Assembly (NCBI GenBank): GCA_963788215.1
Contig: CAWBFX010000008.1
Coordinates: 62,001 to 126,000, forward strand
DNA length: 64,000 bases
Origin: AC-32 sp963788215
GTDB lineage: Bacteria; Actinomycetota; Thermoleophilia; Gaiellales; Gaiellaceae
Direction of reading: 5' to 3'
Part shown: positions 31,898 to 39,906 of the stretch, piece by piece
Layout: each line of letters begins with the position of its first letter
How positions within the stretch are numbered: position 1 is the first letter of the stretch
Program-made: the position numbers and the translations under genes
The notes under the pieces: model-generated
Seen by the model: only the letters and a program-made list of their open reading frames with translations
Database searches by the model: none
Told to the model about the DNA's origin: nothing

Positions 31898-33085
31898 ATG
31901 CGGACGACAGTTTTCGCGCTTATCTGTGCCGTCATAGGAGGTCTCGCCGCGCTCGGGATCGGCAAGGCCACCGGCTGGGTCGGGTCCGGCTCGACGACGA
32001 CCGTCTTCCGCGCGTCTCCGATCCCGCTCGCGGGCGCCCAGCCCGCGGCCGTCGGGCCTTCCGCGAAGCCGCTTGCGGGCAACGGCTTCGACCCCCGCCG
32101 CATCTACGCCAGCCGGTCGCACGGCGTCGTCACGATCTACGCCCAGTACGGAACCGGCGCTTCCGCCGAAGTCGCCCAGGGCTCGGGCTTCGTCGTCTCG
32201 AAGGACGGCTACATCCTCACGAACTCGCACGTGGTCACGAATGCGGGCGAGGGCGGGGCGGTGCACGGCGCCGACCGCGTCTACGTCGAGTACCAGGACC
32301 TCGACCGCGTGCCCGCCAGGGTCGTCGGGTGGGACGTCTTCGACGACGTCGCGCTGATCAAGGTCGATCCGCAGGACCACAGCCTCGCGCCGGTGCCGCT
32401 CGGCGACTCGAGCGCGGTGGCGGTGGGTGAGCCCGTCGCCGCGATCGGCAGCCCCTTCGGCCAGGCGGACTCGCTCGGCGTGGGCGTCGTCTCGGCCACG
32501 CACCGGTCGATCGAGTCGCTCACCTCGAAGTACTCCCTGATCGACGCGATCCAGACCGATGCGCCGATCAATCACGGCAACTCCGGCGGCCCGCTCTTCG
32601 ACGCCCGCGGCCGCGTGATCGGGATCAACGCGCAGATCCGCAGCGACAGCGGCACCGCCGAGGGTGTCGGCTTCGCCGTCCCGATCGACTCCGCGCGACG
32701 GTCGATGCAGCAGCTGGTCGCAAACGGCAAGGTCTCATACGCGTACGTCGGGATCACCACCTCGAATCTGACGCCCGCCTACGCGAAGCATTTTCATTAC
32801 GGCGCGACCGAAGGCGCGGCGATCACGACGGTCATGAAGGGGTCGCCGGCCGGCGACGCAGGCCTCCACGAGCCTTCCCACACCAAGACGTACCTCGGCG
32901 TCAAGTTCCCCGCCGACGCCGATGTGATCGTCGCGATCGACGGCCATCCGGTGCGGACCTCGGCCGACGTGGTGCGTGTCGTGACCGAGCGGCTGACGCC
33001 CGGCCAGCGCGCGACCTTTACCATCCTTCGCGGTAACAGGCGGCTGCAGATACCGGTGCGCCTGTCGCAACGAACGAATCCCTGA
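31898..33085 (+). CDS. HtrA/DegP-like serine protease with PDZ domain
   Basis: A 395-residue S1C protease with an N-terminal signal anchor (VFALICAVIGGLAALGIG) and export to the cell surface. The catalytic triad is visible: His 111 in TNSHVV, Asp 150 in DDVALIKVD, Ser 229 in NHGNSGGPLF. A PDZ domain occupies the last ~110 residues (AYVGITTSNLTPAYAKHF ... DADVIVAIDGHPVRTSADVV). HtrA proteases clear misfolded exported proteins and are often controlled by two-component systems, as the position just behind this pair suggests. Confidence 0.94.
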   Translation: MRTTVFALICAVIGGLAALGIGKATGWVGSGSTTTVFRASPIPLAGAQPAAVGPSAKPLAGNGFDPRRIYASRSHGVVTIYAQYGTGASAEVAQGSGFVVSKDGYILTNSHVVTNAGEGGAVHGADRVYVEYQDLDRVPARVVGWDVFDDVALIKVDPQDHSLAPVPLGDSSAVAVGEPVAAIGSPFGQADSLGVGVVSATHRSIESLTSKYSLIDAIQTDAPINHGNSGGPLFDARGRVIGINAQIRSDSGTAEGVGFAVPIDSARRSMQQLVANGKVSYAYVGITTSNLTPAYAKHFHYGATEGAAITTVMKGSPAGDAGLHEPSHTKTYLGVKFPADADVIVAIDGHPVRTSADVVRVVTERLTPGQRATFTILRGNRRLQIPVRLSQRTNP

Positions 33086-33184
33086 CGAACCCAAACCCTT
33101 GAACTTCTACGCAGGCAACGCTCGTCCTTCCTGGTTAGGCCGCGCTCGGGCCGGGGTAGAGATGCTCACGATGAGAGAGCTGGG

Positions 33185-33604
33185 TTGACCGGGGAGGGGC
33201 AGTTCGTACGCCTGACGATCCCGGCGCGGGCCGAGTACATCACCCTGGGCCGACTCGCGCTGACGGCGATCGCGGGCGTCCGGCCGGTCTCCGACGAGAC
33301 GCTGCACGACCTGAAGCTCGCCCTGACCGAGGCGTGCACGAACTCAGTCAAGCACGCGTACGGGAACGGCGGCGGCGACATCGAGATCGTCTACCTGCTC
33401 GAGCCCGACCGCCTGGTGGTGGAGGTCGGCGACATGGGCTCGGGCTTCGAGCCGGGAGAGCTGCCGCCGGGCGATGAGTCCGAGCTCGAGGAGGGCGGCC
33501 TCGGAATCGAGATCATCCGGGCGCTGGCCGACGAGGTCGAGATCGGGCCCCGCGGCGACGGCGGCTCGAAGCTGCGCTTCGTCAAGCTCCTTGCCGATAG
33601 ATAA
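33185..33604 (+). CDS. RsbW-like anti-sigma factor / HATPase
   Basis: A 139-residue GHKL ATPase of the RsbW/SpoIIAB type. The N box is LALTEACTNSVKHAYG (residues ~45-60), G1 is VGDMGSGFEPG, and G2 is EGGLGIEIIRALAD. Such proteins hold a sigma factor and release it when an anti-anti-sigma protein binds; no partner STAS or sigma gene is visible next door. The TTG start at 33185 is used; no ATG or GTG in frame gives a complete N-terminus. An ATG 14 bases upstream hits a stop at once. Confidence 0.85.
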   Translation: MTGEGQFVRLTIPARAEYITLGRLALTAIAGVRPVSDETLHDLKLALTEACTNSVKHAYGNGGGDIEIVYLLEPDRLVVEVGDMGSGFEPGELPPGDESELEEGGLGIEIIRALADEVEIGPRGDGGSKLRFVKLLADR

Positions 33605-33639
33605 GCTCGCACGCCGCAGGCGCACACCCACCACTAATC

Positions 33640-34923
33640 ATGCTCCAGCTCGTCAACGTCGGACAGAAGTCGCTCGCTGACTACGCCACCATCGCCACTC
33701 GCGGGCTGATGGACGAGATCAGGCGGCTTGCCGAGCCTCTTGCCGGCAAGCGGGTCGTGCACCTGTCCGCGACCGCGTTCGGAGGCGGAGTCGCCGAGAT
33801 CAACTACGCGCTGATCCCGCTGATGAAGGACGCGGGCCTCGACGTCGAGTGGCGGATCATCGGCGGTGCAGACGAGTTCTTCGCGGTCACGAAGGCGATC
33901 CACAACGCGATGCAGGGCAGCCCCGACGGCCTGACGGCCGAGCAGCAGGAGGTCTTTCGCCGCTACAACGCGATGAACGCGGAGGAGATCGAGGACGACT
34001 ACGACTTCGTGATCGTCCACGACCCGCAGCCGGCGGCGCTGATCGAGCATTTTCCGTCGAGCGCCGCGAGCTGGATCTGGCGCTGTCACATCGATATCTC
34101 GCATCCGAACCAGGACGTCCTCTCGTTCCTCGTCCCGTGGATCTCGCAATACGACGCGACGATCTTCCACATGCCCGAGTACGTGCCGAAGGCCGCCGGC
34201 CTGCAGCACGCCTATATCTGGCCGCCGGCCATCGATCCGCTGACGCCGAAGAACATGGCGCTGTCGCCCGAGGATGCCGCGTACATCGTCGACCAGTTCG
34301 GGATCGACGTCGAACGGCCGCTCCTGACCCAGGTCTCGCGCTTCGATCCCTGGAAGGACCCGCTCGGCGTGATCGACGCCTACCGGTCGGTCAAGGAGGA
34401 GTGGCCCGACGTACAACTCGCGCTCGTGGGCTCGATGGCGCACGACGACCCCGAGGGCTGGGACTACTACAGCCGCACCGTCGCCTACGCCGCCGGCGAC
34501 CCGGACGTCTACATCCTCTCGAACCTGAACAACATCGGCTCGGTCGAGGTCAACGCGTTCCAGGTGCACTCGGCGGCGCTCATCCAGAAATCGACCCGCG
34601 AAGGCTTCGGGCTGACGGTGACCGAGGGGCTCTGGAAGACGAGGCCGATGGTCGCGAGCCGCGTGGGCGGGATCGTCGCCCAGGTCCAGGACGGCGAGAC
34701 GGGCTGGCTCGTCGATCCGGAGTCTCCCGACGAGTGCGCCGACGCCTGCCGGGAGATCATGCGCGACCCGGCCGCCGCGCGGCAACGCGCGCTGCGAGGG
34801 AAGGAGTTCGTGCGCCGCAACTTCCTCATGCCCCGCCTGCTGCGCGACTGGCTCGTCCTCTTCAACCTCCTCGCCGGCAACGACACGGCCGGCGCCGAGG
34901 TCGCAACGGTCGCTGCCGTCTAA
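33640..34923 (+). CDS. treT: TreT-like trehalose synthase (GT4)
   Basis: A 427-residue GT-B enzyme resembling TreT, which joins NDP-glucose and glucose to trehalose. It has VVHLSATAFGGGVAEINYAL near residue 40 (acceptor-side loop), SWIWRCHIDISHPNQDVLSF, then TQVSRFDPWKDPLGVIDAYR and STREGFGLTVTEGLWKTRPM with the E-x7-E motif of GT4 (~residues 325-345). It starts at ATG 33640. The last 12 residues (AGAEVATVAAV) are encoded by a sequence that recurs at 37114-37152. A GT20 synthase lies 3 kb downstream. Confidence 0.85.
   Translation: MLQLVNVGQKSLADYATIATRGLMDEIRRLAEPLAGKRVVHLSATAFGGGVAEINYALIPLMKDAGLDVEWRIIGGADEFFAVTKAIHNAMQGSPDGLTAEQQEVFRRYNAMNAEEIEDDYDFVIVHDPQPAALIEHFPSSAASWIWRCHIDISHPNQDVLSFLVPWISQYDATIFHMPEYVPKAAGLQHAYIWPPAIDPLTPKNMALSPEDAAYIVDQFGIDVERPLLTQVSRFDPWKDPLGVIDAYRSVKEEWPDVQLALVGSMAHDDPEGWDYYSRTVAYAAGDPDVYILSNLNNIGSVEVNAFQVHSAALIQKSTREGFGLTVTEGLWKTRPMVASRVGGIVAQVQDGETGWLVDPESPDECADACREIMRDPAAARQRALRGKEFVRRNFLMPRLLRDWLVLFNLLAGNDTAGAEVATVAAV
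34884..34922 (+). repeat. 39-bp imperfect direct repeat, left copy
   Basis: This covers the end of treT (AGAEVATVAAV plus stop). It matches 37114-37152 at 34 of 39 positions, in the same orientation and reading frame. The two copies bracket exactly the ArsR and permease genes. Confidence 0.85.
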
Positions 34924-36036
34924 CTAGACCTTCTGCTCCAGGCTCGCGCGGCCTTCGCCGTGCACGAACGCACGCAGCGTCGAGGCGATCGATTCGAGCC
35001 GCTCGTCTTCGAGGTGGTAGAGGACGTAGTAACCCTCGCGCGTCGAGGAGAGGATGTGCGCGTCGCTGAGCTGGCGGAGGTGCTTCGAGACGGCGGATTC
35101 GCTGAGACGCAGGAGAGGCGCCAGCTCCTGGGTGCTGCGCGGACGCTCGGCGACGAGGCGGACGATCTCCAGCCGGAGGTCGTGCGCGAGCGCCTTGAGC
35201 GGCCGCACGAGCTCGACCGGGGGAAGATCGAGGCGTGCCCGGCGCCGGCTGAACGGCGTCGGGTAGGCGACGGCGTAGGGCCACGGGGCTTCGCAGTTCA
35301 CGCGCACGTGAGGCCAGAGGTAGTAGCTGGGGTTGAGGACGAGCTGCTCGCCGGCGCCGATCTCCACGACGTGGTCGTGCAAGCGGTCGAGCGAGAACCG
35401 CTCGCCGCCGTGATCGACGCGGATCCCGAGTCCCAGAGACTCGAGAAAGCCGTACAGGCCGACGGTTGCGAGCTCGCGCCCGCCGTGTTCGAGGCTTGCG
35501 GCGATCTCGGGCTCGATGCGCCGCCACTCGGCCGCGAACGCCGCCGTCCAGTAGTCCTCGAGCATTCCGCAGAACCGCTCGATCAGCCTGCGTGGGGAAT
35601 CGAATGCAAGGGTCGCCAGCGCACTAACCCCCGCAGCGGACGCTTGCTCGAGGGCCACGGCGCGCCACTGTTCGTCGTCGGGCGAGTAGCCGCGGCTGAT
35701 CGCCGTCTGGCCCGCGAAGGGCGCTGTGAACTCGTAACGAACGGTCTCGTCGTCTAAGGCCAGGAGCCGCTCGATGTCGGACTCGAAGCTCGCGTAGGCG
35801 CCGGTCGGATACGTCGCGATCGGACTCGGGATGTACGGGTCGTAGTAATAGGCGAAGAATCCGACCTCTCGCCTCAGCGCTGGCTCAAGCCGACGGAAGC
35901 GGCGAACCCAGCCGTGATGGAGCGGGTGGTGCTTCGGCTCGTTGACGACGTCGAGGCTGAAGAACGCCTCCACGAGCGGCGCGTACGCGAGGGCGACTCG
36001 CTCGAGCGCATGCGTGGGGAGAACGAACGTGATCAT
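34924..36036 (-). CDS. ArsR-family regulator with large N-terminal domain
   Basis: A 370-residue regulator. The C-terminal ~90 residues are an ArsR winged helix: LVRPLKALAHDLRLEIVRLV, RSTQELAPLLRLSESAVSKH with the recognition helix, and HILSSTREGYYVLYHLED. The N-terminal ~260 residues match the DUF5937-type domain fused to ArsR modules in actinobacteria and begin at MITFVLPTHALERV. ATG 36036 starts this domain; an upstream in-frame extension reads into the intergenic region. It is convergent with treT and divergent from the permease, so it may control that gene. Confidence 0.85.
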   Translation of the reverse strand: MITFVLPTHALERVALAYAPLVEAFFSLDVVNEPKHHPLHHGWVRRFRRLEPALRREVGFFAYYYDPYIPSPIATYPTGAYASFESDIERLLALDDETVRYEFTAPFAGQTAISRGYSPDDEQWRAVALEQASAAGVSALATLAFDSPRRLIERFCGMLEDYWTAAFAAEWRRIEPEIAASLEHGGRELATVGLYGFLESLGLGIRVDHGGERFSLDRLHDHVVEIGAGEQLVLNPSYYLWPHVRVNCEAPWPYAVAYPTPFSRRRARLDLPPVELVRPLKALAHDLRLEIVRLVAERPRSTQELAPLLRLSESAVSKHLRQLSDAHILSSTREGYYVLYHLEDERLESIASTLRAFVHGEGRASLEQKV

Positions 36037-36119
36037 CGATTTCTGTTTGGCCGGATCAGTTGATAGTACGACGATAAGGCGTCTAGCGTGCCGGGCCAGG
36101 GCGAGCGAGGAGCAGAGAC

Positions 36120-37112
36120 GTGTGGCGGTACCTCCTGAGACGGATCTTGTGGGCACTCGTGCTGATGCTCGGCGTCACGCTCGTCACGTTCGTGTTGTTC
36201 TACCTCGCGCCCGAGTCACCGCAGCGAGCTGTCTGCGGAGGCGTCGGGGGCAACGCGGCCGTGCCGTCGTGCATGCGGCGGGCGACGAAGAAGCTCGGCC
36301 TCGACCGCCCTGTCTACTACCAGTACGGCCTTTTCCTGAAGCGGCTGGTGATCGGTCGCACGCTCGGGACGTCGTTCATCACCGAGCAGCCGGTCAACCA
36401 CATCGTCTTCCGGGCGTCGCGCGTGACCGCCTCGCTCGTGTTCGGCGGCGCCGTCCTCTGGCTGATGATCGGCCTGTTCGTCGGAATTCTCTCCGCGCTC
36501 CGGCCACGATCGCTCTTAGACAGGGCCGGCATGGTCTTCGTCCTGATCGGCGTGTCAGCGCACCCGGTCTGGATCGGTCTGATCTTCTCCTACTTCTTCG
36601 GCTACAAGCTGCGTAACTTCCCGATCCACACGCCGATTGCCGGCTACGCACCGATCCTGAACCCGGCGCCCGGCCAGGAGGGCGGAGTCGTGCAGTGGGC
36701 CTACCACCTGATCCTTCCCTGGATGACGTTCGCGATCTTGTTCGCCGCGCTCTACGCGCGCATGATCCGTGCGAACGTGATGGAGACGCTCAACGAGGAC
36801 TTCGTCCGCACCGCCCGCGCGAAAGGCGCGCCGGAAGCGCGTGTCATGCGCTCCCACGTGCTGCGCAATGCGCTTCTGCCAGTGGTGACGATGCTCGGGA
36901 TGGACATCGGGCTGGCGCTGGGCGGTGCGATCTTCACCGAGAGTGTCTACAACCTTCCCGGGCTTGGGCAGACCGCGCTACGCGCCGTGACCTATGGCGA
37001 CCTCACCATTCTGCAAGGCATCGTTGTCTTCGCAACGTTCGTAATCGTCGCCTTCAATCTGCTCGTGGACCTGCTCTACGCCTGGGTCGATCCGCGCATC
37101 CATCTCGCCTGA
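36120..37112 (+). CDS. ABC transporter permease, peptide/nickel (DppB/OppB) type
   Basis: A 330-residue inner-membrane permease with six helices. The N-terminus MWRYLLRRILWALVLMLGVT and the DppB-type tail are typical; the EAA loop reads NEDFVRTARAKGAPEARVM and LRNALLPVVTMLGMDIG (residues ~225-260). GTG 36120 is the start. No second permease, ATPases or binding protein is next to it, so it is an orphan of a five-part system. Its neighbour ArsR and the flanking 39-bp repeats mark it as part of an inserted unit. Confidence 0.88.
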   Translation: MWRYLLRRILWALVLMLGVTLVTFVLFYLAPESPQRAVCGGVGGNAAVPSCMRRATKKLGLDRPVYYQYGLFLKRLVIGRTLGTSFITEQPVNHIVFRASRVTASLVFGGAVLWLMIGLFVGILSALRPRSLLDRAGMVFVLIGVSAHPVWIGLIFSYFFGYKLRNFPIHTPIAGYAPILNPAPGQEGGVVQWAYHLILPWMTFAILFAALYARMIRANVMETLNEDFVRTARAKGAPEARVMRSHVLRNALLPVVTMLGMDIGLALGGAIFTESVYNLPGLGQTALRAVTYGDLTILQGIVVFATFVIVAFNLLVDLLYAWVDPRIHLA

Positions 37113-37113
37113 G

Positions 37114-37152
37114 CATGGCCGGCGCAGAGGTCGCTACGGTCGCGGTCGTCTA
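37114..37152 (+). repeat. 39-bp imperfect direct repeat, right copy
   Basis: This starts directly after the permease stop codon and would encode AGAEVATVAVV plus stop, a near copy of the TreT C-terminus. No other part of treT is present here. Confidence 0.85.
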
Positions 37153-37161
37153 GGCGCTTCG

Positions 37162-37167
37162 TATACT
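37162..37167 (+). promoter_or_regulatory. -10 promoter element for the fluoride operon
   Basis: TATACT, one mismatch from TATAAT, lies ~12 bases before the riboswitch, so transcription would begin around 37173. A -35 hexamer is not obvious; the upstream bases are part of the right-hand 39-bp repeat. Confidence 0.5.
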
Positions 37168-37178
37168 GGCCGCGCTTC

Positions 37179-37226
37179 GGGCGATGGAGCTCGCCCTCAA
37201 CCGCCGTTCGGCTGATGGCTCCTGCA
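37179..37226 (+). promoter_or_regulatory. Fluoride riboswitch (crcB motif)
   Basis: The RNA reads GGGCGATGGAGCTCGCCC, then CAACCGCC, a short loop, and GGCTGATGGCTCCTGC. This matches the crcB-motif consensus: the conserved GGCGAUGG start, the GCC-loop-GGC stem and the UGAUGGC...CCU pseudoknot partner (GAGC/GCTC). It ends ~20 bases before the crcB ATG at 37245, so its expression platform could control translation (masking AGGGAG at 37233) or early termination. Confidence 0.92.
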
Positions 37227-37244
37227 ACAGAAGGGAGCTTCGCC

Positions 37245-37616
37245 ATGAGGACGGTGGTCGGAATCGGGGTCGCAGGTTGTCTCGGGGCCCTCGCCCGCTA
37301 CGGGCTCGAGGGGCTCGTCTCGCGGCGCGCAGGCGCGTTCCCGTGGGGAACGTTCGTCGTCAACATCAGCGGCTCGTTCCTGCTCGGACTGACCGTGACC
37401 TTGCTTGGCGAGCGGCTGGCCGTCGCCCCCTGGCTCCGCGCGGCGGTCGCGATCGGCTTCCTCGGCGCCTACACGACCTTCTCGACGCTGTCGCTCGAGA
37501 GCTACCGCCTGCTCGAGACGCGCTCGTACGCGCTCGCCGGTGCGAATCTGGTCGGCAGCGTCACGGCGGGCCTGGTCGCGCTCTATGGTGGCGTCGTGCT
37601 CGGAAGGGCCCTCTGA
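37245..37616 (+). CDS. crcB: Fluoride ion channel CrcB/Fluc
   Basis: A 123-residue, four-helix membrane protein that exports fluoride as a dual-topology dimer. Family motifs: VGIGVAGCLGALARYGLEGL, FPWGTFVVNISGSFLLGLTV (conserved Asn, residues ~40-60) and IGFLGAYTTFSTLSLESY (the Phe-box/Ser region). ATG 37245 has AGGGAG 8 bases upstream; an extension at 37215 would start inside the riboswitch. It sits directly behind the fluoride riboswitch and in front of a DUF190 gene, the usual partner. Confidence 0.95.
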   Translation: MRTVVGIGVAGCLGALARYGLEGLVSRRAGAFPWGTFVVNISGSFLLGLTVTLLGERLAVAPWLRAAVAIGFLGAYTTFSTLSLESYRLLETRSYALAGANLVGSVTAGLVALYGGVVLGRAL

Positions 37617-37963
37617 TGAAGATCGAAGGCGAGGGCAAGCTACTGCGGATCTTCGTCGGCGAGTCCGACCGCTGGCACGGCAAGCCGCTCTACCAGGCGA
37701 TCGTCGAGCGTGTGCGCAAGGAGGGGCTCGCCGGTGCGACCGTGATCCGCGGAATCGAAGGCTTCGGCGCCGACTCACGCCTGCATACCGCCCGGATCCT
37801 GAGGTTGTCCGAGGACCTGCCGATAGTCGTCGAGATCGTGGACAGCGCGGAGCAGATCGAGCGGATCCTGCCGGTCCTGGACGAGATGGTCGGCGAAGGG
37901 ATGGTCACGGTCGAGCGCGTCGAGGTGATCGCGTACCGGGGGAGCGCGCCGGGAGTTTCCTGA
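37616..37963 (+). CDS. DUF190 protein, fluoride-operon partner
   Basis: A 115-residue DUF190 protein with a PII-like ferredoxin fold. Visible hallmarks: KLLRIFVGESDRWHGKPLYQ (residues ~8-27), GLAGATVIRGIEGFGADSRL with the conserved gly-rich loop, and LPIVVEIVDSAEQIERIL. Its ATG overlaps the crcB stop by one base (TGATG), giving tight coupling. DUF190 genes often accompany crcB; a regulatory role for the channel is likely but not proven. Confidence 0.9.
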   Translation: MKIEGEGKLLRIFVGESDRWHGKPLYQAIVERVRKEGLAGATVIRGIEGFGADSRLHTARILRLSEDLPIVVEIVDSAEQIERILPVLDEMVGEGMVTVERVEVIAYRGSAPGVS

Positions 37964-37988
37964 GAGCACGGACGGTTAGGGTGCAACG

Positions 37989-39455
37989 GTGGCGGCCGAT
38001 CGCCGGAACCTGATCGTCGTCTCGAATCGCGGGCCGGTCACCTACTCGCGCGAGAACGGCGAGCGCGTGGCGCGTCGCGGAGGCGGCGGGCTCGTCACTG
38101 CCCTGCGCGGGCTCGTGGCGCATCACGACGTCACCTGGATCGCGAGCGCTATGAGCGACGAGGACCGCGCGGTCGCGGCCGAGGGCCCGATCGACGAGAG
38201 CCTCGGCAACGGCTCGACCGTCCGGCTGCGGCTCGTCGAGCACGACGAGACGGCGTACGACTGGTTCTACAACGTCGTCTCGAACCCGATGCTCTGGTTC
38301 CTGCAGCACTACCTCTGGGAGCTTGCGTACACGCCGACGATCGACATCGCGCTCAAGCACGCGTGGACCGACGGCTACGCGCGGGTGAACGAGGGCTTCG
38401 CCGACGCGGTCATCGAGGAGCTGGACGCCGCGCCCGAGACGCCCGTGTTCTTCCACGACTACCACCTCTATCTCGCGCCGAGACTCGTGCGCAACCGCGC
38501 TCCGGACGCGCTGCTCGCGCACTTCGTCCACATCCCGTGGCCGCAGCCGGACTACTGGCACGTGCTGCCGAAGGGGATGCGCACCGCGATCCACGACGGC
38601 CTCCTCGCGAACGACGTGATCGGGTTCCACGCCGACCGCTGGCGGATCAACTTCCTTCGCTCGTCGCGCGATCTCGTCGGTGCCGAGTGCGACTTCGTCG
38701 AGTACTGCGCGGAGCATGCGGGCCGGCGGTCGCTCGCCACCGTCCACCCGATCTCGGTCGACCCGGCCGAGTTCGAGGAGCTGGCCCAGAGTGAGGCGGT
38801 GCTCGCGGCCGAGCGCGAGCTGGTCGCGCGGCGGCCGGAGAAGCTGATCCTCCGCGTCGACCGGACCGACCCGTCGAAGAACATCGTCCGCGGCTTCCGC
38901 GCCTACGAGCTGTACCTCGAGGCTCACCCGGACGCGCACGGCAGAGTCGGGATGCTCGCTCTGCTCGACCCGTCCAGGCAGGACATCCCCGAGTACTCCG
39001 AGTACGTCGCCGCCATCCAGCGCGAGGCGCGGCGGGTGAACGACCGGTTCCAGCGCAACGGCTGGATGCCGGTCGAGGTGAGCGTCGAGGACAACTTCCC
39101 GGCCGCGGTCGCCGCCTACAAGCAGTTCGACGTGCTCTTCGTCAACGCGATCTTCGACGGGATGAACCTCGTCTCGAAGGAGGCGCCGCTGGTGAACGAG
39201 CGGGACGGCGTTGTTGTCCTATCTGAGAACACAGGGGCCTACGAGGAGTTGCAGGACTGGGTGGTCCGCGTGAACCCGTTCGACGTCGCCGGCCAGGCGG
39301 AGGCGTTGAGCCGCGCGCTCGCGATGTCGCGGACGAAACGGCACGAGCGGCTGGCCGCGATTCAGGCCCACGTGCGGGAGCACGACATCGCCGGCTGGAT
39401 CGAGGGGCAGCTCGCCGACCTCGATCGCTGCGTCGCAAGCGCCGCGCCGCGATAG
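37989..39455 (+). CDS. otsA: Trehalose-6-phosphate synthase-like GT20 enzyme
   Basis: A 488-residue GT20 protein starting with GTG. It has LIVVSNRGPVTYSRE at the N-terminus (OtsA NRLP-type), WIASAMSDEDRA, VFFHDYHLYLAPRLVRN and AHFVHIPWPQPDYWHVLPKG (residues ~178-197), then RVDRTDPSKNIVRGFRAYE and the donor loop VNAIFDGMNLVSKEA. It makes trehalose-6-phosphate from UDP- or GDP-glucose and glucose-6-phosphate. An otsB phosphatase is not in the window. Several spots deviate from E. coli OtsA (NRGP for NRI/LP), so a related disaccharide phosphate is possible. Confidence 0.82.
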   Translation: MAADRRNLIVVSNRGPVTYSRENGERVARRGGGGLVTALRGLVAHHDVTWIASAMSDEDRAVAAEGPIDESLGNGSTVRLRLVEHDETAYDWFYNVVSNPMLWFLQHYLWELAYTPTIDIALKHAWTDGYARVNEGFADAVIEELDAAPETPVFFHDYHLYLAPRLVRNRAPDALLAHFVHIPWPQPDYWHVLPKGMRTAIHDGLLANDVIGFHADRWRINFLRSSRDLVGAECDFVEYCAEHAGRRSLATVHPISVDPAEFEELAQSEAVLAAERELVARRPEKLILRVDRTDPSKNIVRGFRAYELYLEAHPDAHGRVGMLALLDPSRQDIPEYSEYVAAIQREARRVNDRFQRNGWMPVEVSVEDNFPAAVAAYKQFDVLFVNAIFDGMNLVSKEAPLVNERDGVVVLSENTGAYEELQDWVVRVNPFDVAGQAEALSRALAMSRTKRHERLAAIQAHVREHDIAGWIEGQLADLDRCVASAAPR

Positions 39456-39465
39456 CGTTTCGGGA

Positions 39466-39906
39466 ATGAGCGAGCTTTCGCACCTGGACGATTCGGGCGC
39501 CGTCCGGATGGTCGACGTGGGCGACAAGCCGGTTCAGCGGCGGCGCGCCCGGGCTCGGGCGGTCGTCCGGATGGCACCCGAGACGGCCTCGCGCCTCGCC
39601 GAGCTGCCGAAGGGGGATGCTTTGGGAGCCGCACGGCTCGCAGGGATCATGGCGGCGAAGCGGACCTCCGAGCTCATCCCGCTGTGCCACCCGCTGCCGC
39701 TCACGCACGTTGCCGTCGAGCTGCAGGTCGGCGACGGTCTGGTCGAGATCGAGGCTTCCGCCGAGACCGCCGCGCAGACCGGAGTCGAGATGGAGGCCCT
39801 TGTCGCCGCCTCGGTCGCCGCGCTGACGATCTACGACATGGCGAAGGCCGTCGACTCCGGGATGGAGATCGGCGAGGTGCGCCTGCTCGAGAAGGTGAAG
39901 GAGTGA
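39466..39906 (+). CDS. moaC: Cyclic pyranopterin monophosphate synthase MoaC
   Basis: A 146-residue MoaC, the second enzyme of molybdenum-cofactor synthesis, forming cPMP. Core motifs: GDALGAARLAGIMAAKRTSE, LIPLCHPLPLTHVAVEL (residues ~68-84), EASAETAAQTGVEMEALVAA and IYDMAKAVDSGMEIGEV with the catalytic Lys. Length is normal. Its stop overlaps the next mogA/moaB-type gene by 4 bases. Confidence 0.95.
   Translation: MSELSHLDDSGAVRMVDVGDKPVQRRRARARAVVRMAPETASRLAELPKGDALGAARLAGIMAAKRTSELIPLCHPLPLTHVAVELQVGDGLVEIEASAETAAQTGVEMEALVAASVAALTIYDMAKAVDSGMEIGEVRLLEKVKE

Noticed and set aside
36037..36119. ArsR operator palindrome in the divergent gap
   Set aside because: GTACGACGAT and TTGATA stand out, but no proper inverted repeat could be formed.
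37184..37963. Longer DUF190 frame starting inside the riboswitch
   Set aside because: It would run through all of crcB in another frame; ATG 37616 coupled to the crcB stop is the natural start.
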